From the NCBI GenBank assembly GCA_900708905.1, contig CAADRB010000052.1, positions 110,423 to 174,422 of the forward strand: a stretch of 64,000 nucleotides of DNA. Reading direction: 5' to 3'. The notes under the pieces are model-generated. The model worked only from the letters and a program-made list of their open reading frames with translations, was not told the DNA's origin and made no database searches. Both the position numbers and the translations under genes were made by a program. The stretch is from Hymenolepis diminuta. Its lineage: Eukaryota > Platyhelminthes > Cestoda > Cyclophyllidea > Hymenolepididae. Shown in pieces: positions 48,301 to 58,100 of the stretch. Position 1 is the stretch's first letter, and every line of letters starts with the position of its first letter.

Positions 48301-49855
48301 ACTTCCGTTCTTCCTCCTTTTCACCTCCTCAGGAGATTTTCGAATTACATTCATCGATTCTTTTATAAAGCATTACCTATAATCGTACACAAACGTAATA
48401 TCTTTTACCTGTTTTAAATGTCGTCTGATCACCTTTTTCTATAAATTTATTTTACTTTTCGTGATTCAGTTGGAGGAAGGGTTGAACGAGTTAGGGGAAT
48501 GTTCTTAAAACTTAGAAACTGACACTTCTGGTTAGTCTTTATCTGTTTTGATCTTTAAATTAGTTTGTAAATCTGATTGGACAGATCAAATCAAATCAAG
48601 TCAGTCATCAGGTATCATAAAATGAAGTAAACATAGCAACTAGTATTGACTTTAACAGCAAATTTTGGATTAGAGGAAATGAGTTTGTTGAACGTACTGG
48701 AGTGATTAATGCTTCTTTATGTTGACTAGGATGTCCAATGTACTTAACTACTGAACGTGAACCATGGGCCGGCTGAGTCTCCCCACTCTAAAATCGCGCA
48801 ATTGCTGGGCATAATCTAGGCAAAGTTGAGTTGGAAGAGGGTTTGAATGCTGTTTCTATGTTGGTTCAAATGGAGGGTTCTATCTCACACAGTTTATTTG
48901 AAGTTGGGATCTTCAAGGACATCTCTGTATTGTAAATTTAAGACGCGATAAAAGTGTCTATCGGTTTGAGAGATCGCCGCAAATAGAATGAGTGACGTTT
49001 CAAGGTATTTTTGTTTTATTCAACGGCACCGGGATATTGGAAAAACGTCAAACCAATATTTTGGGCTGACACACTATGTTAAGACTGTAGGTTCCCGGGT
49101 TCCATACGACTTTCCCAACCTCGGGAAGCAAAATAACTCGAAGTAGCAGGACTGATCCTCCTTGGAAAAAAATCGGTCAATGAGCACTTAACATTGTAAA
49201 TAAGCAGTTGTTGTAGTCCAAGTGTTGAATTATGAAGTTGGAGTTGTGAAACGTAAACTGCCTATTTATTAAATATTGTGCAACCCGATTCCAAAAATCA
49301 GATGAGCTAGACTCATCGATTCCAGCGTCACTTAGATCCCTTCCCCTTTTGGCATGTATTGGACTTTCTGCTAACCGATTTCATCTGCTTCTCAAATGAA
49401 AGTTGTAAGCTTTTTGGGCCACTCTCGGTAGTAATTGTCACGAGGTGAAGGTAAGTACCTTGAAAGGAGGTAACTCGGTGGAGAGAATTGTGCTTTGGCT
49501 ATTAATTTCAAATTCAGCATGGTTTGTTATGTCTTGTTAACTTTTATGATTAATTAAAACGAGGAAGAGCTAACACGAAGACACTTGTTTTATTGACAGT
49601 CAAATCTTTTTTGAAAGAGCGCATTTCTTAACACTAATAGAATTAGGTAATTTTAGGTTTATCTACTGTGTGTGATGGCAGAAATTTGTTTTCCCTAATC
49701 AAAAAAATAATTTATCAAACAAAATACACATAGATGGAAAAATATGTGAAATGAAACAATATTTTATCAAAGAATATAATTGTAACAAAGAGGTAGGAAC
49801 CGGGCAAGCGGAGAGTTAATTCTCCAGGAGTTTGGCTCCTTTTCCTTCTTGTAAG
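48301..49855. other. Intergenic region between PHAF1 and the dynein light chain gene
   Basis: The two genes converge on this 1.5 kb. A minus-strand AATAAA at 49589-49594 could serve the light chain gene, leaving a 3' UTR of about 260 nt. No coding sequence was recognised. The block around 48900-49250 looks like diverged repeat but could not be matched to a family. Confidence 0.55.
49589..49594 (-). terminator. Possible poly(A) signal (AATAAA) of the dynein light chain gene
   Basis: The minus strand reads AATAAA about 262 nt after the light chain stop codon. The distance is plausible for a small gene, but the hexamer is common in AT-rich DNA. Confidence 0.4.
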
Positions 49856-49934
49856 TTAGCCGAATCTGAACATCAGGAATGAGAGGCCCATGTAGGTAAT
49901 GTAGCAGAACATCTTCGGATCGTGTTCGAAATGA
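49856..49934 (-). CDS. DYNLL: Dynein light chain terminal exon
   Basis: One base completing Ser, 25 codons and TAA, after a TATTTTCAG acceptor. It carries the LC8 carboxyl terminus HFEHDPKMFCYITYMG then LSFLMFRFG. It is too short to stand out as an open frame and was placed by homology and phase. It may serve the second first exon at 50753-50982 as well. Confidence 0.93.
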
Positions 49935-50366
49935 CTGAAAATATAAAAAGCCAGAATCAGATTAATTGAAAATTTTACCAGAAGATTTGGTTTCCCATGA
50001 AAATTATGCGATAGTATCTCATCTTAATAAAATTTAATTATTACTATCGAAATAATTAATGGAGATTACTTTGAATTCATCTAATTAATTTTATTTGAGT
50101 GGGCTGAATTCTTGGTGGGAAAATAAAAATGCGGACCTTCCGAAACTATCTCCAACAATAACGTGCCAAGTGGGGCCATATTCATCATCCAACCGTCTTT
50201 TCAAAGCTGTGCACATATCTTCCGGGTCGTCATAATTCGTGTAAGTTGATCGAACAATATAGAGAAAATTTGATTCCTCCTCAGGATCCAGTGACTTTCG
50301 AAGGAAGTGAGGTTTGGAATCACTATAGTCCCGATTACATGCTGCACTTGCAGTTTGGCGATACAT
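49856..50366 (-). CDS. DYNLL: LC8-type dynein light chain, two exons, 102 residues
   Basis: Exons 50366-50137 and 49934-49856 join in frame. Residues 48-76 (DPEDMCTALKRRLDDEYGPT then WHVIVGDSFG) and the second exon (SHFEHDPKMFCYITYMG then LSFLMFRFG) match LC8: human has [21 protein letters not shown], then SYVTHETKHFIYFYLG and VAILLFKSG. LC8 is a homodimeric hub of cytoplasmic and ciliary dynein that binds short motifs in many partners. The first 35 residues (MYRQTASAACNRDYSDSKPH and on) are divergent, longer than in LC8 proper, as is common in flatworm tegument-associated light chains. The start is ATG 50366; an upstream GTG is ignored. The intron is 202 nt. Confidence 0.94.
50137..50366 (-). 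CDS. DYNLL: Dynein light chain first exon
   Basis: 230 nt: 76 codons plus AG at a GTCCGC donor. It holds the first helices and the GPTWHVIVG strand of the light chain fold. Its length and phase equal those of the neighbouring exon at 50753-50982, which marks the two as duplicates. Confidence 0.94.
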
Positions 50367-50752
50367 GATTTGGTAATAGCACACTTACAACAACTCAAGT
50401 TCAACTCTTTATTCAGACGTGTGCTCTGTGCCCCTCTCTGATTGGTTGCTGAATATTGATTCACACATCCCACGATTGTGCGTCTTGAGAAGAGATGAGG
50501 TATGCATCTGTTGCCAATTGATCATTACACCAGGTACCGCTTAAGTGAATCAGCTAAATTAATTAACATGAGTGAAGTCTTACAGTTCTCTCATAAACTG
50601 ATATTTTAATTTTTTTAAAACTATCTCATGATCAATTTTTCGTCACCTAAGATCTAGTAGTGATTTTTCATCACTTTTATTCAAAATTATCAATAAGTGT
50701 AAAAAACTAATGGAAACAACAAATTTTGTTTATTTAACTACGTGTTACTTAC

Positions 50753-50982
50753 CTTCCGAATTCGGGACCAACCACAACGTGCCACATTGGACCGAATTTT
50801 CTGTCCAGACATTGTTTAATAGCGGTGCAGAGATCAACAGGATCGTCGTAGCATTGACATGCCTCATAGACAATCTTGAGGAAATAGGATTGGTCCTTGT
50901 CATCAATTTCACATCGAACGAATCGCGGTTTGTTTGAACAGTCCCTTGGGTCGGAATTTGGTCTGCAAATCGTGTTCATCAT
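50753..50982 (-). CDS. DYNLL: Second LC8-type dynein light chain first exon, no own last exon found
   Basis: 230 nt from ATG 50982 to a strong GTAAGT donor, phase 2, the same length and phase as the exon at 50137-50366. It encodes MMNTICRPNSDPRDCSNKPR and later DPVDLCTAIKQCLDRKFGP then MWHVVVGPEFG. The two exons share the fold residues but differ at about half the positions, so the duplication is old. No LC8-like terminal exon was found between 50367 and 50752, where one acceptor tested leads straight to a stop. It could splice to the exon at 49856-49934, or it may be an unfinished gene copy. Confidence 0.85.
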
Positions 50983-51692
50983 TCTATGTGTTTCGTGCAA
51001 ATTTTATTTCTCTATTCTCAGTGCACTTGACGCAATTTTATATACTTCGCATAAACCACTCATTCATTTAGTTCATTTGTAATCGAATTAATGCTCACAA
51101 TGCACCTATGCAAGATCTCCACCATTTGGATTGAAAAGCATCCCACCTACATAATCCGTGCAAGTCGAGATCACTTACATGGATCAGCTTTGAAAGAAAA
51201 CTGACGCATTAATCTTGTCTCCGTTATTCTAAGATCATCTGCCGATAAAATTAGGGAAGACAAATTCTTAAGAAAACTCGAGTTTTCCCAACACATTTGA
51301 TATTTAATTCTTCACTAATGTTCAAGTAGACCAACTCATTACGGTTTTTTTTTGTTTTAATAGTCGCTGTATCATAGATTTTATTTCATTTTAATGACCT
51401 CAAGTTATTATTATTCATGATTTATATTAGACTGATTAATTTGTAGATAATAAAAATGACTCATTCTTTTGCTCGTATAATCCCACACCCCGATAACAAG
51501 ACTTCTGGCGTCATCAAACACGCCCTTCCTCTTCACCTTGTTCTTCATCCTGTTGTTACTATCCTTCTTGTCTTCTCACTATACCTGTTGTTCCGGGAAT
51601 TCTGGTTCCTCCTTGGCTCTAAATTCTTGATCTCTGGAACCTAGTTGCCTGTTACTGACAGTAGCCGTTAGCTTACCTGTCATCCGCTACAA
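50983..51692. other. Non-coding stretch upstream of the light chain exons
   Basis: It should hold the promoter of the minus-strand light chain gene. A plus-strand frame at 51456-51644 encodes a hydrophobic run (LHLVLHPVVTILLVFSLYLL) that could be a membrane segment, but it has no supporting splice sites or recognisable family. Confidence 0.5.
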
Positions 51693-52170
51693 ATGAAATA
51701 TTTCCGTGTAAGACACATTAAACGGGAAAAGCTGTTGTCCTTCCAACCAGTACAAACTTCATTATCACGAGATAGAGGAAAGACAGACATCGGCGAAGTA
51801 TTTGTATTTACAGATAACAGAGGGAGATGGCAGCCCTATAAGCAATTAACTGAAATTGTAACTAGGTATCAGGGAAAAGTTTTAGTTTTCAAAATCTGTA
51901 AGTATTCGCTTGAACTGGCTAAGCACTAATAAAACGAAGATGAGAGTGAAGTAGCCACCCGTTCCTTAAACCCATGAATTTTAGGCCGTCAGCTTTCTTC
52001 TAACGTCAGAAAGCTTCGAACTGGATCGTGAAATATGTGACCATGAATTCAAATCTCTGTTCATGAAATTCAGCGCAACTGTCTCTAATTATCTTGAAAA
52101 CTATTCTACTATGCAACTGAATATCTCAGGTATCCTGAGGAAGTTAAGAGCAAAGAGGCGCAAATTGTAA
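51693..52170 (+). CDS. Candidate three-exon small gene of unknown product, 114 residues
   Basis: Exons 51693-51897, 51985-52027 and 52074-52170 join in frame (345 nt) from ATG to TAA. The splice signals are GTAAGT / ATTTTAG (intron 87 nt) and GTGAAA / AAATTCAG (intron 46 nt). The product is basic, with GEVFVFTDNRGRWQPYKQL, VRKLRTGSA and ILRKLRAKRRKL. The first two segments faintly recall a doublecortin-type domain (a strand, a turn, then a helix before a 'VRKL-T' motif), but that is an impression, not a match. Short introns fit the style of this genome. It is unconfirmed and could be chance. Confidence 0.3.
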
Positions 52171-53766
52171 CTCGAGCTCCGGGGATATCCACACTTTTCA
52201 AGAAAGACCTCCTCCCTACTTAGTAATTGTCAGTATTTAAAGTTATGCATCATTAAGGACAATTCGTATTTGTTATAGGAACATAAACTAATCAATTCTG
52301 TGCCGATCAAATAGACTCAATGAACTGACGGTCGATCTTAGAAAAAACTACCGATATTTTCAAAACGAAGTGATTCAAACATTGACTTTTAACCAGCCTG
52401 GTACGATAAGAATGTATCACCAATTTTCTCAAGTAATCGTGATTCTTTCAAAATACCGCCTAAAATGGGACAAAAGTTACCTCCTCTTGAGATAAGTAGT
52501 ACTGATCCTTACCTTGGATTCGGTTCTTCATTTGTGTTGAAAGAGATCATTCACATGACATTCAGTAGAAATAGACGAAGTTCGCACTAATTATTGAATG
52601 AATTTATGCTTTCTCAAAAATTAAGGGAAATCTTTCGAGTTCGACTCTATGGAGATGTTCATTAAATACTACTTATGCATAGAAGACCTTTGCTCTTGGG
52701 ATTTAGTTTAAATTAAACGAACAAACATTAAAATTTTGATATAAAACGTAGCACAAAGATGATTGCCACCGATCTTCCAACTTGATCTTCTAGTCGGTCA
52801 GCTCTGAAAAACGTCTAAATAATTTAAGTATAAAAATTTCGAGTATAAACCCTCTACTCAAGAATCGGTGGGGTGACTCAGGGGGACTGCGGCACGAGTT
52901 TCTGCAGCGATCAATCGCCTCACAATCTACAGAGTACTGAGCTCAGATGAAGCAGAGTTCTATTCATCAATTCCATCTTCTCTTCCCCATTTTACCACTT
53001 TCAAATGGGAATTCAAAAGAAAGATGGAACATAAATCGTATAAAGCGTTTTCTGGATTTTTCGCACACTTTCAAGGAGAAAATATATAAATATGAAGATT
53101 ATAAAGTATTCTCCCATGAAGAAATTTACATTTCCATAATAATGTCCAACCTTTTCCAATATGCCTCTAAAGTAATGCATGAATCTCACGCATTGACAAC
53201 AAAACGGATTTAATTTACTGAATGGAAGTCTTTTCTCAGACAAATGTGTGGACGACGACGCGTATTCTTGGTACATTTTAACAAATACATAAAATTTATA
53301 AATAATTGACAGTAAAATCAGTAATTAAATTTTTTCTGATTTAAAATCATTCATTTTATCTAACAATTTTTATTGTTTATATGAACAAATTGGACTTATC
53401 GCTTTAACAGCAATAACTTCCCAGCTCCTTACTCTGGGACTGATGTGTCGATACTGTGCCAAGATGCACCATCCACTCAATCCCTGTTCCAAATTAATTT
53501 TATTAAAATGCCGAAAAAATTGTCACATTTTATTACCCAAGACAAGGCGAAAAGTACGTTCTTCTGTAATGGAGATAAATTTTAATATAGAGAAAGCAAA
53601 AGATTTCAGTAACTTGAAAGAGAAGTGTCCTAAAAGTAGGATTTAAAAATGGAGCATCGTACAGACCTCAAATATTTCTGTTTTGGATTCATCAATGCAT
53701 TCACCGCTTTCTAAATTGGTATGACCCATCAGTTTATGTCATAATATTACAAAGTTGGAATTTCAG

Positions 53767-54029
53767 AAGTTTATACTCAACAAAAAAGTTCAGTGGAAAC
53801 AGCTTTATTTGAAGGTATGGTAACGGGGAATGCTATCTTTGCTCAAACCCCAGAAGAGACAACGGTGATAAGTAACCAGAACAGACCAGATTTGCTGCCG
53901 TACGTTAGAATTGGGCTTGGTCGGATTGTGATTTGTCGGAGGAAGATTGAACCAATCATTGGTCTCCAATGTCCGAGTGTGGGAGAATATGATTGGTCAA
54001 CTTGGTTCAGCAATACCACCAATCAAACT
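53767..54029 (+). CDS. Candidate internal exon, extracellular-looking, unassigned
   Basis: An uninterrupted frame of 87 codons plus two leading bases between a GGAATTTCAG acceptor and a GTAAGT donor (phase 0 out). It includes FEGMVTGNAIFAQTPEETTV, RIGLGRIVICRRKIEPI, and ends CPSVGEYDWSTWFSNTTNQT. The W-x-x-W-F with a preceding Cys recalls the WxxW domain of CILP and mucins, and there are two N-x-T glycosylation sites, so a secreted protein is possible. No upstream exon was found: the stretch just before it has a stop in the needed frame. Confidence 0.35.
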
Positions 54030-54592
54030 GTAAGTAACAAAAACTAACTCCAGAGGAATATTATTTACATGTTATTTTCCGCTTTTATTTAGAATATATG
54101 TGCACCATTTTAGCATAAAAAGCTACTCTGCAGTTTTACTAACCAAACCTAAAGAGAAAAGGAAATTTGGAATAGTTCTGTCCTTTCAAAACATCCTTCA
54201 AGAGGTAGATTAACTTCAATTATTTGGGATTGAGGAAATTTTTGTGATCGGCAATCATTAAACCACCTTCATCGGCAAAATAGAGAAGTAAATACCAAGA
54301 AAGAGGAATTTTAAATTCTTTGAAACCATTCGTCTTTGCATTACAGTGGCCTCTTCTATGCAGGAGAACCATCCCGTTCGTTTCCGTTAATAATTTTAAG
54401 GATCTTGCCAATTTAAACATCTGAACAAAAAGAGATAAACAACTTCCGAACCTGAAGAGAAAGAACTTCGCTTTATTTCTTGTATTTGGTGTTCATAATC
54501 TCTCATTTGATCTCTTTTTCGACTCTGACTTTGACTGTCAGTCAGAAAAATTTTCAATTTGCATCTATTTCTCTCAATCTTGTATTTCTCAG

Positions 54593-54634
54593 GGCAGCCC
54601 TGAATGCAAACGAATCATGAGAAAGCACACATAA
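54593..54634 (+). CDS. Candidate short terminal exon following 53767-54029
   Basis: After a pyrimidine-rich CTTGTATTTCTCAG acceptor, a phase 0 frame reads GSPECKRIMRKHT and stops. It is compatible in phase with the exon ending at 54029. With only 13 codons and no homology, the link is a guess from splice signals. Confidence 0.2.
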   Translation, partial: GSPECKRIMRKHT

Positions 54635-54962
54635 TTAGAAAAATGTCTCCATGGTCAATTCCCTCCTCTCGATAGCGATGTACCTGATATTAAATTATTT
54701 TAAGCAGACAGACTTCTCCATTTTTCCAGCAGTTGCTATTTATATTTCAATTACTAATTTTATTAAATTCAATTATTAAACAACTCAAGTTTAAGGAAAT
54801 TTTCATGCAAATAATATTGAATAATAATAATGTTTATCCTCTTTAAAAAATCGATTTATGAAGTAGAGAAAAGATCGATATGCGAAGGCAACCAACTGAG
54901 GAGAAGAGTTAATACACATCATTCTTAATAAGGAAAGAAGGGCATATACTAGAAGAGAGGGA

Positions 54963-55153
54963 TTATTTACGCATAGCCCCAGAGGTGGGCAGAATGACAG
55001 GGGGTGGATGAATGGGCACTAGGGGGTGTTCGAGGTTCTCGTAGGTCCGTGACGGCACTGTATTAGAAGGAGCACCAATATTTGTGGGGGGCGGAAGGGA
55101 ATTTTCTTTCATCCTCATCTCCGTGCAGCTTAGACGCAGTTGGGTCAAGTCAA
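54963..55153 (-). CDS. Alternative or further terminal exon, proline-rich
   Basis: After a pyrimidine-rich TCCCTTATAG acceptor, two bases and 62 codons lead to TAA. It encodes DLTQLRLSCTEMRMKENSLP then PPTNIGAPSNTVPSRTYENL and HPLVPIHPPPVILPTSG. The incoming phase equals that of the exon at 58742, so both the 60190 exon and a donor at 58431 could splice to it. Whether it belongs to this gene or another minus-strand gene is open. Confidence 0.5.
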
Positions 55154-58100
55154 CTATAAGGGAGGGGGTGGGGGAGAACAGACCAAATCACATGAATAAT
55201 AATGACACTGATAAGTGAATTCCACAAAACATGCAGGCAGCGTGGCGTGCAGTAAATTAATCCCATTGGAATCAATACTACTGACAGATAAGTTATTAGT
55301 AGTAGATTAGTTCCTATTGCAACATCTCCGAATCATGTTCTTTTGACTGCAACATTAGAAATTGAATGCAATTACAAATGTTCCGAAAAAAAAGTGGAAC
55401 AGATTTTAAAAAGGAAAAAGCACGGTGCCAATATGGTTGAGAATCTCCAAATTTATTAATAATTAACTGTTCCGTATAATCACATTGCATGGGTGGCAAT
55501 TGTAATGGCTTTGGAATTAATAGCATGCATTAAATCAACTTTAAACATTAATTGCTACCAATCGCATTACTCGTAATAACAATCAGAACGAAACTACTGA
55601 ACTATGATAAGCACGTTGCTACTGAAAAATTGAAAGTAGACTTAGATAGCCAATCAATGGAGTAGCATTTGCCAGGCAGCAGAACATGTGTGTAAGTAGA
55701 CCAACGTGAAACTCGGACCTGAGATACACCCAAACATAATCTCATGCTACTGTGGCAAGATCGTTGCCACAATCATTTCCTGTACCTCTTAATATTTCTT
55801 GGTGGACCTCTGTGTCCCCTCATTCTATCTTCCCTTATCTGCAAGACTGTCTACAATTAACCACAATCTCTACAAGATACAGTAGATTGTTAAGTGATTC
55901 ACTTGATTTAGATAGACCGAAACAGTCACCGAGTTTTTCACAGGAAAGCCCTCCGATTTGAAATTAAATTTCAAGTGTCTAATCGAGAGAAACATACATG
56001 ATCGAAATCACATCGAAAAAAATCCCATCACTTCGCTAATATGAAAATAAATTAGATTTAAACTTCAGTTACTTTTGTGTTAGTCACACACTAACTGCTA
56101 TCGATTAGTGCTTTTGTTTTAATTAGATAATAAATCCTTTTATGGGAATCGTTATCGATAACTAATTACCTTAATGGACCCAAGTTGACTGCAAAGGAAC
56201 AAAACGAGAAGAATAAAGTGAACCAGGGTTAAAGCTAAAGCAGTTTACTTTCTCTGCTCTGGGATGCTGTCCTCAAAACTTACGCGGTTTGAGAGCACCC
56301 TGTGGTAATCCACTGCCACAGTAGAGTTCAATAATTTGCAGGATTTTGGCGTCTCTCTCGTTGCGTTGTGTAATTTCTTCTATAAGAAAATAAATAGAGC
56401 ATTTTTAAATCAGATCAGTGATTTAGTAATTTGAAGTGAAGAGAGTAAGCGATTTCGTGCCGCAAGCAATCACAGTGATACACCAAAACACACGAAGAGG
56501 CATTCATGAAAGTGGCATGCATTCAAATGTTACGGTGAAAAATGTATTCCAATAGCATTGCCATGTTGTAAAAGATGGTCGTTAGTCCCGTCTAACTGCT
56601 CTTGGCTGCAAGCAGATACAAATAAATGGGGATGGCGTGATCAAGCGCGAAATTAAATCAACTGGTTGATAAGCCCTAAGTACCCTGGACATAATCTCAA
56701 CCATGTACCTGGGGATTGATTCGTGAAATTTAAATAGTAAGCCAAACTCATGAGACTAAGGATATCTCATTGTTTTATTACTCTTCATTAACCACTGCTT
56801 CTTGATTTCATTCCCGCCTATGCTTTATTTAAATTATTCGCTCTTTCCATCATTTAAATGCGCTTCCACGATAAAAAAAATGATGAGTTTTGTGCACTAC
56901 CGCAGACGATAATGGTTTCAAAAGCAGCCTGAGCAAGTGTTGGTTAGATCTGTCTTCAAGTATGCATTTTAAAAGAGATCAGATGGTATCATTTAATTGC
57001 TCAACCAAGCATGTGATCGCTAAATCAGCGGCAAAGCACACCCAATAATCAAATTAATCCTGAATTATATTTAAATGGAGAAATAGCCCGTTCGTGTACC
57101 AATGTTATTTGAACTCTTTTCTTACAACATTTGAGAGTAAAACAATGCAGCCATTGAAATCAGTCAATGCAATTTTTATCTAAAAGGGAATTCATTAGGA
57201 AGAAATATCTCTTAACTACCATCTTTGACTCTGTCAACCGGATTTACTGGTAAAAGAGAGATTAATGAGGTTATCTTCCTACCTTGATTGTAGTTAGCAT
57301 TATAGCAGAAATTAATATATTCCAAATACCCGAGAGATCATCTACTGAAGAAGCTGTCAGAAAGTCCACAAACTAGTGAAGAGATCTTATGCACTGATGG
57401 TAACTTCCAAGACCATTTAGAAAAATGTTTTCTAACACTCATTAAGTATAGAGGGATAGTCTCATTGGTGAGAAGCCTGAATTCTGTCAAGCCTCTATTA
57501 GCCAGACCTAACCAGAGTGGTTGAACATGCCACACAATGGTGTGCACCGATGAGTATTAAAACCTTGACCGCTGACTTCACAAACGAGCATGTTCACTGC
57601 GATGTCACTTATAAAGGAAACGGCTATGTGTAGCAATACTCAACCATTTTATTTTGAATACACTCATAGAAGAAGCAAGACAAACAGTGAGAGGAGACTT
57701 TTCAGTGATGTGTGCCTAGAATACCTAATGGCGAAATGCATGACATTGGAGGATATTAGGAGCAAGCACCAAAATATTAGCAAGCTAATATCGTGCAAGG
57801 TAGGAATTAAATTGAGATATCACAAGCAATAAATGCAATAAAGATAATATAAGGAATGAGTGCCGTATAGCTAGTGCTGTGTATTTACGAAAGTGTCCAG
57901 TCGAGCGCAGAATATCATCCACATTTATAGCACTCTTCTGACGATCTGTTTTGTTGTACAAAAGGGGAAAAAACACAAAAGATAGGACAACACTCAACGC
58001 TTTGCACATTTCAAGCAAAAGCACATAACAACAAATTAAGTAATTAACGTCTGTCTCTCTAAAAATACACATGCCTTTTAACAGATCAAATTGAGCATTA

